A DNA stretch of 38,973 nt from JALOTE01 sp031422195 (GCA_031422195.1 JANOPZ010000107.1:1-38973); one strand, 5' to 3'; counted from the first letter of the stretch, positions 15,875-25,154 are shown. The notes: generated from the sequence alone by a model not told the origin. Made by a program: numbers and translations.

Positions 15875-18221
15875 CATCAAGCCTTACATATTACGCGATC
15901 TCGACGCCTATTGGCGGGCGGCCAATTACCTCTCGGTTGGGCAGATTTATCTTTATGACAATCCGCTGCTGAAAGAGCCATTGACGCTGGCTCATGTGAA
16001 GCCGCGTTTGCTCGGCCATTGGGGGACCACGCCGGGCCTCAACTTCATCTATGCTCATCTCAACCGGGTGATCAAAGCTCACGACCTCAATGTGATCAAC
16101 ATCACAGGGCCCGGTCATGGTGGGCCGGGCCTCGTGGCGAATGCCTATCTGGAAGGCACTTACAGTGAGGTTTATCCCAAAATTTCGCAGGACGAAGTTG
16201 GCTTGAAACAGCTGTTCAAACAGTTCTCTTTTCCCGGCGGCATTCCAAGCCACGTTGCACCTGAGACGCCGGGGTCGATACATGAAGGCGGCGAACTGGG
16301 ATATGCGCTGTCTCATGCCTATGGCGCTGCTTTTGATAACCCGGATCTCATTGTTGCTTGCGTGATTGGTGATGGCGAGGCGGAAACAGGGGCGCTGGCA
16401 ACAAGTTGGCACTCCAACAAATTTCTCAATCCGGTGCATGATGGCGCGGTGCTGCCGATCCTGCATTTGAACGGTTACAAGATTGCCGGGCCGACTGTGC
16501 TGGCACGCATGCCCCGCATTGAGTTGGAAGCGTTGTTCCGCGGGCTCGGCTACAACCCGCATTTCGTCGAGGGTGATGACCCGATGACGATGCACCAGTT
16601 GATGGCGTCAACGCTGGACACTGTCGTAGCTGATATTCAAAACATTCAACAAGAGGCGCGGGCAAACGGTTTCCAGACCCGGCCAAGCTGGCCCATGATC
16701 ATCCTGCGCTCGCCCAAGGGCTGGACCGGACCGAAGCTGGTTGACGGCAAACAGACAGAGGGCACGTTCCGTTCCCATCAGGTACCGATGGGCGAGATGG
16801 ACAAGCCGGGGCATTTGGAGCTTTTGGAAAGCTGGATGAAGAGCTACCGGCCGGAAGAGCTGTTCGACGATGCGGGAAAATTCCGCGCCGAGCTTGCGGA
16901 TTTGGCCCCAAAAGGTGAGCGCCGTATGAGCGCCAATCCCCATGCCAATGGTGGCGTGCTGCTGCAGGATTTGCAGCTGCCCGATTTTGCCAGTTACGCT
17001 GTTGATGTGCCAAGTCCCGGAGCGTTGGATGCGGAGGCAACCCGGGTTCAGGGGCAGTTCATCCGCGATATCATCAAACTGAACCCGGATAATTTCCGCG
17101 TCTTCAGCCCGGATGAAACCACGTCAAACCGCTGGAATGCCGTGTTCGAGGTTACGAACCGCTGTTCCACCGCCGAGATTTTTGATTTTGACGATCACGT
17201 GGCACCTGACGGCCGGGTGATGGAAATGCTTAGCGAGCACCAGTGCGAGGGCTGGCTGGAAGGCTATCTGCTCACGGGCCGCCATGGGTTTTTCCCGTGT
17301 TACGAGGCGTTCATTCACATTATCGATTCGATGTTCAACCAGCACGCCAAGTGGCTGAAGGTCACCCGCGGCATTCCATGGCGACGGCCCATCGCCTCAC
17401 TGAACTACCTGCTCACGTCACATGTCTGGCGGCAGGATCATAACGGCTTCACACATCAAGACCCGGGTTTCATTGACCATGTTGTCAATAAGAAAGCTGA
17501 GGTCATCCGTGTCTATCTTCCGCCCGATGCAAACACGTTGTTGTCGGTGACCGACCATTGCCTGCGCAGCCGCAACTACGTGAATGTCGTCATAGCCGGC
17601 AAGCAACCCTCTCCTCAGTGGCTCGACATGAATGCTGCCATTGAACACTGTTCCGCCGGCATCGGGATTTGGCAGTGGGCGGGCAGTGAGGGTGATGGTG
17701 AGCCGGATGTGGTTATGGCGTGTTGCGGCGACGTTCCGACACTCGAAACAATGGCCGCCGTCGATCTGCTGCGATTACAATTCCCGGATTTGAAAGTCCG
17801 CGTGGTCAATGTCGTTGATTTGATGAAGCTCCAGTCGCAGAACGACCATCCGCACGGCTTGAACGATGCAGAGTTTGACAGCCTGTTCACCGTCGATAAA
17901 CCTGTCATTTTTGCCTATCATGGTTATCCCGCGCTTATTCACAGGCTGACATATCGGCGTAAAAACCACAGAAATTTTCATGTGCATGGCTACAAGGAAG
18001 AAGGCACAACGAGCACGCCGTTCGACCAAGTGGTCATGAACGATCTCGATCGCTTTCATCTTATGGCCAATGCCATCGACCGCCTGCCGCATCTTGAAGC
18101 TTTTGCCGGCCAAGTCAGACAGGCGACCGACGAAAAACTGGCGGATCATAAACTTTACATCGCCGAATATGGTGAAGATATGCCGGAATTCCGGGATTGG
18201 CAGTGGAAAGGGCGCACCTAG
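15867..18221 (+). CDS. xfp: xylulose-5-phosphate/fructose-6-phosphate phosphoketolase
   Basis: A thiamine-diphosphate enzyme that splits xylulose-5-P (or fructose-6-P) with phosphate into acetyl-phosphate and glyceraldehyde-3-P (or erythrose-4-P). The 784-residue length is normal. Family landmarks include DAYWRAANYLSVGQIYLYDN at the start, GHWGTTPGLNF, GPGHGGPG, the thiamine-diphosphate motif GDGEAETG (about residues 168-175) followed by LHLNGYKI, and LTSHVWRQDHNGFTHQDPG. ATG 15867 was chosen because the family begins just before that first block; the longer frame upstream belongs to the ATPase fragment. Acetyl-phosphate would be used by the acetate kinase encoded 1.5 kb downstream. The deletion that truncated the ATPase has placed xfp directly behind it. 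Confidence 0.95.
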   Translation: MNSIKPYILRDLDAYWRAANYLSVGQIYLYDNPLLKEPLTLAHVKPRLLGHWGTTPGLNFIYAHLNRVIKAHDLNVINITGPGHGGPGLVANAYLEGTYSEVYPKISQDEVGLKQLFKQFSFPGGIPSHVAPETPGSIHEGGELGYALSHAYGAAFDNPDLIVACVIGDGEAETGALATSWHSNKFLNPVHDGAVLPILHLNGYKIAGPTVLARMPRIELEALFRGLGYNPHFVEGDDPMTMHQLMASTLDTVVADIQNIQQEARANGFQTRPSWPMIILRSPKGWTGPKLVDGKQTEGTFRSHQVPMGEMDKPGHLELLESWMKSYRPEELFDDAGKFRAELADLAPKGERRMSANPHANGGVLLQDLQLPDFASYAVDVPSPGALDAEATRVQGQFIRDIIKLNPDNFRVFSPDETTSNRWNAVFEVTNRCSTAEIFDFDDHVAPDGRVMEMLSEHQCEGWLEGYLLTGRHGFFPCYEAFIHIIDSMFNQHAKWLKVTRGIPWRRPIASLNYLLTSHVWRQDHNGFTHQDPGFIDHVVNKKAEVIRVYLPPDANTLLSVTDHCLRSRNYVNVVIAGKQPSPQWLDMNAAIEHCSAGIGIWQWAGSEGDGEPDVVMACCGDVPTLETMAAVDLLRLQFPDLKVRVVNVVDLMKLQSQNDHPHGLNDAEFDSLFTVDKPVIFAYHGYPALIHRLTYRRKNHRNFHVHGYKEEGTTSTPFDQVVMNDLDRFHLMANAIDRLPHLEAFAGQVRQATDEKLADHKLYIAEYGEDMPEFRDWQWKGRT

Positions 18222-18461
18222 TTTCATGCCAGTTCTCCAGCGCAATGAATTAGTTTGCTACGGTTAAGCGTCTTGGCCGCTTTCCGGCCAGCGCCCGGGT
18301 CTAACGGACGTTATATTGACGAAATAAGGCAACATGGATGCACGCATATTGATTGAACGATATGGCGTATCGTGGCATTCCAAACCTCGTGCATCAACAC
18401 CCGTTGAACTGACAATCGTGTTATAAAATGGACGATCCAATGGAACTTTTGAGCCAAAAAC
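18222..18461. other. 240-bp spacer between xfp and the ATP-grasp gene
   Basis: It contains a short hairpin, TGGCCG-CTTTC-CGGCCA (18274-18290), which lacks a following T-run and is at best a weak terminator. No gene is visible. The promoter of the next gene may lie in the more AT-rich part after 18310. Confidence 0.4.
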
Positions 18462-19730
18462 ATGCAAGAATCCGGACAGCCCGAAGTCTCCAACTTTCTG
18501 AACCAGCACTGCCTCTGCACAACGCTTGACCGCAACCTTCTGGCGGACAATATCAGTCGTGCGGTGGATGATCCGGCGTTCAATGTGGAACAGCTCGAAA
18601 GCAGGCCAAACCTGCTCTCCAACATTCTCGTATTTCTCACTTCGGACGATATCGCCCAAATGCGCGGCATCGTTGAAGCCATAGAGACGACAGCACAATT
18701 ACCCGCTTACCGAGCCGCCGTCCTCGCTTGGGCGCCGGAATCTGCACAAAGTAATTTTGGTCCACTTGGCGCGTTTATGGGGTATGATTTTCATCTGGAT
18801 GGCGACGGGCCGAAGCTTATCGAGGTGAACACCAATGCCGGCGGCGCCTTCATTAACGCCATGCTTGCCAAGGCCCAGAAAGCCTGTTGCAACGAAATTG
18901 AACGCGGGCTTATTGCGATGCAGGCAACGGACTTCGATACACAAGCGCTCAACGTATTTATTGCGGAATGGCGGCTCCAGCGGGGCACGGGTCGGCCGCG
19001 ACGCGTGGCAATCATAGACGACCGGCCAGAAGAACAATATCTCTATCCCGAATTCATTCTGGCAAGGCAGCTGTTGCGCAAAGCTGACATTGACGCGGTG
19101 ATCGGCGATGCAGCGGCGCTCACATATGAGGCGGGCAAACTCGTATTGGACGGACAGGAGATCGACCTCGTTTACAATAGGCTTGTTGATTTTTCATTGG
19201 CGGAACCGCGCCACGCAGCACTCGCTTCGGCCTATAGGGATGGTGCAGTTGTGGTCACGCCAAACCCGCACAATCACGCGATTTATGCAGCCAAACGAAA
19301 TCTGACTTTGTTGTCTGATCAAAGATGGTTGACGTCGGCGGGCCTGCCCGACGCAATGCGAATAAGGCTTGCAGGCATTCCGAAAACCACATTGGTCACG
19401 CCGGAAAATCTTAATGCGATGTGGGCTGACCGTAAGAATCTGTTCTTCAAGCCGCTGTCCGGCCATGGTGGCAAAGCTGTTTATCGCGGTGATAAAGTGA
19501 CCAAAGGCGTATGGGCTGACATCGCGGCTGGCGAATATGTGGCTCAAGCCTTCGCGGCACCGGGCCAGCGCATGATCAAACTTGACGGCGTTGCCGTGCA
19601 GCGCAAGATGGATATCCGGCTCTACACTTACGCTGGCCAAATTTTGCTCACAGCGGCGCGGCTTTATCAGGGCCAAACAACCAATTTCAGAACAGCAGGT
19701 GGCGGATTTGCTCCGGTGTTCGTCATTTGA
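18462..19730 (+). CDS. ATP-grasp-like protein of unknown substrate
   Basis: A 422-residue soluble protein. Several blocks resemble ATP-grasp ligases, which join a carboxyl and an amine through an acyl-phosphate: an acidic strand KLIEVNTNAGGAF in the first half, an FFKPLSGHGGKAVYRGDK glycine loop with the expected lysine, and near the end RKMDIRLYTYAGQILLTAARLYQG with the Asp-Arg metal-site pattern. The order suggests an unusual arrangement, with a substrate domain first and the nucleotide-binding half last. It sits between xfp and the convergent ackA, but a role in the phosphoketolase pathway is unproven. The ATG start lacks a strong ribosome site. It could act in peptide, glutathione-like or cofactor synthesis. 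Confidence 0.7.
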   Translation: MQESGQPEVSNFLNQHCLCTTLDRNLLADNISRAVDDPAFNVEQLESRPNLLSNILVFLTSDDIAQMRGIVEAIETTAQLPAYRAAVLAWAPESAQSNFGPLGAFMGYDFHLDGDGPKLIEVNTNAGGAFINAMLAKAQKACCNEIERGLIAMQATDFDTQALNVFIAEWRLQRGTGRPRRVAIIDDRPEEQYLYPEFILARQLLRKADIDAVIGDAAALTYEAGKLVLDGQEIDLVYNRLVDFSLAEPRHAALASAYRDGAVVVTPNPHNHAIYAAKRNLTLLSDQRWLTSAGLPDAMRIRLAGIPKTTLVTPENLNAMWADRKNLFFKPLSGHGGKAVYRGDKVTKGVWADIAAGEYVAQAFAAPGQRMIKLDGVAVQRKMDIRLYTYAGQILLTAARLYQGQTTNFRTAGGGFAPVFVI

Positions 19731-19761
19731 TGGGTGGCGCAGTTAAAGTTGTAGCGTTCAA

Positions 19762-20961
19762 TCAAGCAAGGCCAAGTCCGAGAACTTCGATGACTGACCT
19801 TGCGATCATCAGTTCCTCGTCGGTGCGTATGACGCGGACGTCAACGCCGCCGCTCTCCTCTGAAATCAAAGGCGCATTGGCCAAATTACGCTGCTGATCT
19901 ATTTCGATTCCCAAGAAGCCCAACCCGTCGCAGATGCGGGCGCGAACCAAAGATGAGTTCTCGCCAACACCTCCGGAAAATACCAGCTGGTCCACTCCGC
20001 CCAGCGCGGCGGCAAAAGCGCCGATCCATTTCCTGGCTTGATAGCAAAATAGCTCTATCGCTTCGGCCGCACGCACATCCTGAGATTCAAGTATGAGCAA
20101 TTCACGCATGTCAGAACTGGTTTCCGAAAGCCCTAAGAGCCCGGACTGCGTATTGGCCATATCGTCGAATTGCTGCGCGCTCATCTGTTCCGTGCGCGCA
20201 AGGAAAGACATGAGGCCAGGGTCGATGTCGCCGCAGCGGGTGCCCATCGGCAATCCGGAGGCAGGTGTGAACCCCATGCTGGTATCCACAGGCTTGCCGT
20301 TATGCACTGCTGCCATGCTCGCGCCATTGCCAAGGTGGGCGAGGATGACCTTGCCGTGTGCAGCCTTCGTTCCAACCTGGCTCACAAGCTCGCTCATGAG
20401 GAACGCATAGGACAGTCCGTGAAACCCATACCGACGCACCCCCAGCTCTTCATAACGGCGCGGAATGGGCAACTGCCGGGCAACGCGCGGCATTTCACGG
20501 TGAAATGCGGTGTCGAAGCACGCCACCTGCGGCAGCCCCGGATACCGGCTTTCCAGCGCTTCCATCAGCAGAATTTCCTGCGGCAGATGCTGCGGAGAAA
20601 ATGGCATCAGCGCGCGCAGACTCCCCATCATCTGCGGGGTAATGTGTTGCGGCTCCCAATAGTGCGGCCCGCCATGCACGACGCGGTGTCCCACTGCGGC
20701 TACGGTAAGACCGCCGTCAATCTTCTCCAGCCATTCCATCAGCGCGCTGATAGCCGCCGCGTGATCTGGAGCCGTCACCGGCTTGGAAAAATTATCCGCT
20801 GGCGTAAGGCCTTTCACCCGCAAGTTGGCCTGCGGCGAACCAATCTGCTCAATAACGCCACCCATCAACCGCGTCACCGCCTCACCCGTCTCAAACAATG
20901 CGAACTTGATGCTTGATGAGCCGCCATTGATGGTCAGGATGCGCGGGTTAGCGGATTTCAC
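19762..20961 (-). CDS. ackA: acetate kinase
   Basis: The enzyme interconverts acetyl-phosphate plus ADP and acetate plus ATP, completing the phosphoketolase route. The 399-residue protein shows the ASKHA-fold phosphate loop INGGSSSIKFALF, the substrate arginine block VGHRVVHGGPHY, the catalytic aspartate in ACFDTAFHREM, and GFHGLSYAF, HLGNGASMAA and VFSGGVGENS. The start is GTG at 20961 with AAAGGCG a few bases upstream. It is transcribed toward the ATP-grasp gene, with only 31 bases between their stops, so it is not in one transcript with xfp even though the pathway link is strong. Confidence 0.96.
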   Translation of the reverse strand: MKSANPRILTINGGSSSIKFALFETGEAVTRLMGGVIEQIGSPQANLRVKGLTPADNFSKPVTAPDHAAAISALMEWLEKIDGGLTVAAVGHRVVHGGPHYWEPQHITPQMMGSLRALMPFSPQHLPQEILLMEALESRYPGLPQVACFDTAFHREMPRVARQLPIPRRYEELGVRRYGFHGLSYAFLMSELVSQVGTKAAHGKVILAHLGNGASMAAVHNGKPVDTSMGFTPASGLPMGTRCGDIDPGLMSFLARTEQMSAQQFDDMANTQSGLLGLSETSSDMRELLILESQDVRAAEAIELFCYQARKWIGAFAAALGGVDQLVFSGGVGENSSLVRARICDGLGFLGIEIDQQRNLANAPLISEESGGVDVRVIRTDEELMIARSVIEVLGLGLA

Positions 20962-21159
20962 CGGTGTCGCCTTTCAAGTTGCTCGGCAAAGAGGGATAAT
21001 AGTCTTGTGCTTTTCAACATGGCCGCCCAAGCCAAGACGCATCGCGGATGCAATGCGTTGTGTTTCTATGTCCCGCCTCCTATCGTTTCCCCTCTCGGCC
21101 AACCTCCGGTGAATCGCCCGCGCCACGCGGTTTGAATGTCGGGCCAATTGTACATTAAA

Positions 21160-22161
21160 TCATCCCTCAAGTCGTGCTCTGTTCATCTTCAAGGTCACAA
21201 CCACGCCGTCGACTGCCCAGTCGCATGTGATTGTTCCGCCGAGTTGTGCCGATAGCGCGTGGTTGATGAGTTTGCTGCCAAATCCTCCGGGGCCTGTCGG
21301 CGTTGCGACGGCGGGCCCGCCCCTCTCCGTCCATATGAGGATTACGTCATCATCATACCCGCTCGATGAGACATCCAGCGTGCCTTTTTCGGAAGACAGT
21401 GCCCCATATTTAAGAGAGTTCGTTGCGAGTTCATGGATGATTAAGGCAAGCGTTGTCGCTGATGCCTCGCCCACACCCATGCGTGGTACGGCGACGCGGA
21501 TTCGTCCGCTATAAGCGCCAAGATCGTCATAAGGCGCCAATAACACAGAAAGAAGATCGCCAAGCAAGGCGTCTGTTTTCGTTTGTCCGGGAAGCGGGCG
21601 AACGAGGTCATGCGCGCGGCCCAGCGCAGTCAGACGGTTCGTCAATTGTTTTGCCATGTCTTCGATTGACGCAGAAGACCTGGAGGTTATTGATGTCAGG
21701 CCGGAGGCTATTGCTAATAGGTTCTTGACCCGGTGGCTCATCTCGCCCGCTAGCAGTTCGTTTCCTTCCTCAGCTTGCTTTCGCCCGGTGACATCCAAGA
21801 ATACCCCGAACATGCTGCGATCCACCATGCCTTCATCGTCACCTTGGCCCCGGGCCGACACCCAGCGGACCTCATCACCAATGAGGATTCGAAAGTCGAT
21901 TTCGTAGGGTCCGATGATCGCCCTGCTCGCGGCGAATGCGGCTTTCACGCGATCACGATCAGCCGGGTGAATATGTGACGATAAATCTTCAAAGGTCACA
22001 TTGGTGGTTCTTGATACGCCCCACATATCGTAGGCGCGCTGATCAAGCAGAAGCTTGTCTGTATCAACATTCCATGCCCAAAGCGCAACACCGGCACCCT
22101 CGACCGCAAAGCGCAGATGTTTTTCATTCCATTGAGGCAGATTCGGCGGATCTGATATCAT
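21160..22161 (-). CDS. PAS-domain HWE-family sensor histidine kinase
   Basis: A soluble 333-residue kinase with no membrane segment, so it senses an internal signal. Residues about 15-130 form a PAS fold with a PAC end (VFLDVTGRKQAEE). The kinase part has the HWE-type phosphoacceptor SHRVKNLLAIASG, the N-box HELATNSLKYGALS and the diagnostic WTERGGP, followed by a GFGSKLI G-box. HWE kinases are mostly alphaproteobacterial and often act in the general stress or light response. The start ATG 22161 has an AAGGAG ribosome site. No response regulator gene is adjacent, so its partner lies elsewhere. The 198 bases between it and ackA hold no gene. Confidence 0.9.
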   Translation of the reverse strand: MISDPPNLPQWNEKHLRFAVEGAGVALWAWNVDTDKLLLDQRAYDMWGVSRTTNVTFEDLSSHIHPADRDRVKAAFAASRAIIGPYEIDFRILIGDEVRWVSARGQGDDEGMVDRSMFGVFLDVTGRKQAEEGNELLAGEMSHRVKNLLAIASGLTSITSRSSASIEDMAKQLTNRLTALGRAHDLVRPLPGQTKTDALLGDLLSVLLAPYDDLGAYSGRIRVAVPRMGVGEASATTLALIIHELATNSLKYGALSSEKGTLDVSSSGYDDDVILIWTERGGPAVATPTGPGGFGSKLINHALSAQLGGTITCDWAVDGVVVTLKMNRARLEG

Positions 22162-22245
22162 TCATCGTTCTCCTTAGACGCGGCGTCGTCACTGCTTTTA
22201 CAGTTTTCCACTCGTTTACCAAAGCATTCCGTCTTGCCGCAATTG

Positions 22246-22726
22246 TCAGTGCGAAGTGCCGTCTCGGTCATATGGAGAATTTCGAAACAGCGGCGCCGTC
22301 AATGCGAATCCAATCACAGGCAGGGCGTTCCATTGCAACAGCGGAGATAGCTTGATGCCAAGCGCTGGGGGCATTGGCATGAACTCGGTCTAAGTCTAAG
22401 CCTTGCGGATGCCAGTGATCGGATATCACGGTAAACGGTGTATTCGATGCCAGTGATGAATGTTTTCACTTTAACATGCATGAACCCCCGCTCGCGTGGC
22501 CACGATGGGCCGCGACAACACATCCTTGCCAGCACCAGCGATATTTTGGCGACCACCATATCACCAACAGCACGGTGAAATGCCGCAAGGGCGATGCCTT
22601 ATGGCGATCCCGTGTTCCACATCGCGTAAAGCGGGAGCTATGCGATTTCCCTCACCACATTCAAACCCGTCGTGAATCCGAGATAAATTACCAGCGCATC
22701 CAACCGGTGCCGCTCCGCATTCAAGT
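22246..22726 (-). pseudogene. decayed integral membrane protein gene behind the multicopper oxidase
   Basis: Three frames on the minus strand together read as one membrane protein. The first (from a TTG overlapping the oxidase stop) gives ALVIYLGFTTGLNVVREIA, then a TAG at 22638-22640 where the family has Gln, then LPLYAMWNTGSP and a TAA at 22599-22601. Next comes GDMVVAKISLVLARM in another frame, and finally MPMPPALGIKLSPLLQWNAL, ending at 22246. These blocks match, from memory, an uncharacterised bacterial membrane family with 'WE.AQLPLYTLW', 'GD.LIA' and 'LSPLLQW' motifs. At least two stops and frame changes make it non-functional. It was probably the last gene of the oxidase operon. Confidence 0.6.
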
Positions 22727-24151
22727 TATGCGCACTTCCGTCATCATGCCGCCCGCCATGTGATAAAGGTGATGGCAGTGCAGAAACCATGCGCCTTTTT
22801 GATTGGCGTCAAAGGCGACCGTGACCGGGTTGTGGGCGGGGACAATGATGGTGTCGCGCATTGCGCCCCGAATTCGTTGTCCACCGATGGCGACAACCTG
22901 AAAGTGATGGCCGTGCAAATGCATGGGATGCATCATCGTGGTCGGGTTCATGAAGGTCATTTCGACCCGCTCGCCTTGGCGCACTGTGAAAGGCTGATGG
23001 TCCCCATGGACGCGGCCATTGATCGTCCAGCGATACCCCGGTTCCTCGCCGAGCATGACCATCAATGACTGATCCGCAGACTTCTCCGCCAGCGGACTTG
23101 CAGCACGAAGCTGCGTTTCAAACGCAAGATCGGTTAATGGCTGCGGCGCTTGGGCAGTGGCGAGTAGCTTGGAAATCGATGCACCAGCTGTCGCCAGCAC
23201 GATGCCGGTCACAAACCGGTCGCCTTCGACCTGCGCCAGAACCGGAAACGCGCCGCCTTGTTGCGGGATGTCAACCAATAGATCGATGCGCTGCCCCTGT
23301 GCCAGCGGATATGCTGCCTGTGAAACAGGCTGACAAAGATTGCCGTCAACGGCGACGCAGCGAGCTTGCAATCCAAGCGTCGAAATGAAAAAGGCCGTTG
23401 CAGTGCCACCATTTATAATGCGCAGGCGAACCTTTCCACCCTTATCAACCATGACGACTTCGGGGTCATCGAGTGTGCGGTCGTTGGCGAGAAAGGCATC
23501 ATATTTGACGTCATTGGCATGGGTCATTCCCATCATCATGCCACCGTGCATCATTTTGCCCATCATGCCGCCGCCCGCGCCTTGGCTTGCATGCGCTCCG
23601 CCGCCGCTACTAAGTTCAGCCAAAATCTCTGCGGGCGGCCTGAAGGCAAAATCATGCAGCATGATGATGACGTCTTGAGCGTCGCCCGCATCCTTCTCAA
23701 TCGCTACCATCGGCGCTGCCAAAAGCTGTTGCTCGCTGAGACTATGGGAATGCATCCAATGGGTGCCGGTGGTCAATTCGAAATCATGGGCGTCGGTCAT
23801 TCCTACAGCCAGCACGCCGCCATCGGGGCGGGCGCGGTCCTGGTTGGCGGGCGCTTTGACCTGTCCGTGCCAATGCATTTGCAGCGGTTCGCCCGACGCG
23901 TTGAGAAGACCACCCAATAAGCGATCCCCCTCACTACCAACCATGCCGGGCTTGCCATTTGATCCAAGCACACTGAAAACTGTCGCCGCCTTCTTGTTCA
24001 CTTCCAGCGTGCGGGAGGCGACTGAAAGAACAGGTGCCGCCGCCAATGCTGCCGTCCACGGAACTCCGGCAACAAGAGCGCCGCACACACCTGCGGTTGA
24101 TTTGAGGAAGGTCCGGCGGCTTGGCGTTGTCAACGATTGGTTATTGCGCAT
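22721..24151 (-). CDS. Tat-exported multicopper oxidase (CueO/CopA-like)
   Basis: A periplasmic copper enzyme that would oxidise Cu(I) or organic substrates with O2. The N-terminus carries a twin-arginine signal (SRRTFLKSTAG) followed by a hydrophobic stretch and AxA-type cleavage region near residue 38. Copper ligands appear in order: MHWHG (about residues 92-96), HWMHSHS, HPMHLHGHHF and HCHHLYHMAGGM, covering type 1, 2 and 3 sites. A methionine-rich insert, GGGMMGKMMHGGMMMGMTH, resembles the Cu(I)-binding segment of CueO. At 476 residues it is slightly short for the family. It starts at ATG 24151 with AAAGGAG upstream. It is preceded by the DUF302 gene on the same strand, 43 bases away. Confidence 0.9.
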   Translation of the reverse strand: MRNNQSLTTPSRRTFLKSTAGVCGALVAGVPWTAALAAAPVLSVASRTLEVNKKAATVFSVLGSNGKPGMVGSEGDRLLGGLLNASGEPLQMHWHGQVKAPANQDRARPDGGVLAVGMTDAHDFELTTGTHWMHSHSLSEQQLLAAPMVAIEKDAGDAQDVIIMLHDFAFRPPAEILAELSSGGGAHASQGAGGGMMGKMMHGGMMMGMTHANDVKYDAFLANDRTLDDPEVVMVDKGGKVRLRIINGGTATAFFISTLGLQARCVAVDGNLCQPVSQAAYPLAQGQRIDLLVDIPQQGGAFPVLAQVEGDRFVTGIVLATAGASISKLLATAQAPQPLTDLAFETQLRAASPLAEKSADQSLMVMLGEEPGYRWTINGRVHGDHQPFTVRQGERVEMTFMNPTTMMHPMHLHGHHFQVVAIGGQRIRGAMRDTIIVPAHNPVTVAFDANQKGAWFLHCHHLYHMAGGMMTEVRIT

Positions 24152-24194
24152 GGCAGACTCCTTTTGGTTGAGGCTTTTTATTGCGGATTATCAA

Positions 24195-24581
24195 TCATAG
24201 CCCTGCGATAACTTTCTCAAGTTTCGCGCGAACATGCCCGGCCGCCTCTTTCAGCGCCGGATTGTCTATCGCCTGCATTGAAGCGACAGGATCGATTGCC
24301 GCTACTTCAACCTGGCCATTGCCCGCATCACGCACGACCACATTGCAAGGCAGCATCGTGCCGACTTTGTTTTCGAGCATCAAGGCTTCGTGGGCCAATG
24401 CAGGATTGCAAGCTCCAAGAATCCTGTAGGCCGGGTAATCGACGCCGATTTTGATCTTGAGCGTCGCGCTGACATCGATCTCCGTGAGGATGCCGAAACC
24501 CTCGGTTTTCAATGAATCTGTTGCGCGCGTCACGGCTTCGTCGAATGGCACGGAAAGCATTTTTGAAAGATAATATGACAT
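24195..24581 (-). CDS. DUF302-domain protein
   Basis: A 128-residue protein matching the DUF302 family: an N-terminal helix SVPFDEAVTRATDSLKTEGF, the strand GILTEIDVSATLKIKIG, the YRILGACNPALAHEAL block with a conserved Cys, and the later MLPCNVVVRDAG. The family fold is a small alpha/beta domain that often appears in operons for redox, thiosulfate or metal handling. The two conserved cysteines (GAC and LPC) could bind a metal or heme-like ligand, but this is not established. No signal peptide is seen. It starts at ATG 24581 with AAGGGA upstream and lies in the same direction as the oxidase downstream and the Met-rich gene upstream. Confidence 0.88.
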   Translation of the reverse strand: MSYYLSKMLSVPFDEAVTRATDSLKTEGFGILTEIDVSATLKIKIGVDYPAYRILGACNPALAHEALMLENKVGTMLPCNVVVRDAGNGQVEVAAIDPVASMQAIDNPALKEAAGHVRAKLEKVIAGL

Positions 24582-24651
24582 GTTTTTGTCCCTTATTCCT
24601 GTTGCCGGTTGTTGAAGAAAAAATGTCTTGCTTCAGGCGGCCGGGCCAAAG

Positions 24652-24681
24652 GCAAAACGGGGCAAATCCGGTCGCCCCGTT
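24652..24681 (-). terminator. intrinsic terminator after the Met-rich gene
   Basis: AACGGGGC (24656-24663) and GCCCCGTT (24674-24681) form a perfect 8-bp stem with a 10-base loop. On the minus strand the stem is followed by a short T-run (TTTTG). It lies 24 bases past the stop of the Met-rich gene, so that gene probably ends there and the DUF302 gene has its own promoter or read-through. Confidence 0.6.
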
Positions 24682-24704
24682 GTATTATAGGGTTGACATA
24701 ACCG

Positions 24705-25154
24705 TTACATTTTCTTGTTCATGGCTCCGATCGCATCGCCCATATGCATCATACATTCATCGGCTTTGCCGTCCTTCATAGACGTTTTCGCCAACCCCAT
24801 ATGTTTCATTGCTATGTCTTTATTGGCCATCATGGCTGGATCAGCCATTGCATCCATTTCCGTCTGCATCTTCATCATCGACGCATCGTCACACTTCATA
24901 GTCATGCTCATATCAGCCATGCCCATATGCATGGAGCACTCGCCCATCTTGTTGTCCTTCATTGCAGTCTTTGCCATATCCATTTGTTTCATGGCCATAT
25001 CCTTGTTTGCCTGCATAGCCGGGTCGTTCATGGCTTCCATATTGGTTTGCATCATCATCATGGAGGCGTCGTCACATTTCATATGCATGGCAGCATTGGC
25101 TGGAGCGGCGAGAAACAAGACGGCCAACGCCGCGCTTATTGATAATTTCGTCAT
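24705..25154 (-). CDS. exported Met/Cys-rich protein with two tandem 54-residue repeats
   Basis: After a signal peptide (MTKLSISAALAVLFLAAPANA) the mature protein is almost entirely two copies of one module. Each begins MKCDDASMM, runs through M.AM.DPAM.ANKD.AMK, and ends with a Cys before the MHMG motif. Each copy has two cysteines, numerous methionines and a few histidines, a composition expected for binding Cu(I) or Ag(I) in the periplasm. The cysteines could form one disulfide per module. I chose ATG 25154 (149 aa), preceded by AGGA, because it places the signal peptide at the N-terminus. I do not recognise a named family. The adjacent multicopper oxidase and DUF302 genes support copper handling. 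Confidence 0.8.
   Translation of the reverse strand: MTKLSISAALAVLFLAAPANAAMHMKCDDASMMMMQTNMEAMNDPAMQANKDMAMKQMDMAKTAMKDNKMGECSMHMGMADMSMTMKCDDASMMKMQTEMDAMADPAMMANKDIAMKHMGLAKTSMKDGKADECMMHMGDAIGAMNKKM

Noticed and set aside
20170..20916. Long plus-strand frame inside ackA
   Set aside because: Shadow of the acetate kinase gene on the opposite strand; no motifs.
24744..25142. Plus-strand frame encoding an apparently very His-rich protein
   Set aside because: It is the complement of the Met-rich gene: ATG codons read as CAT (His) on the other strand. It has no ribosome site.
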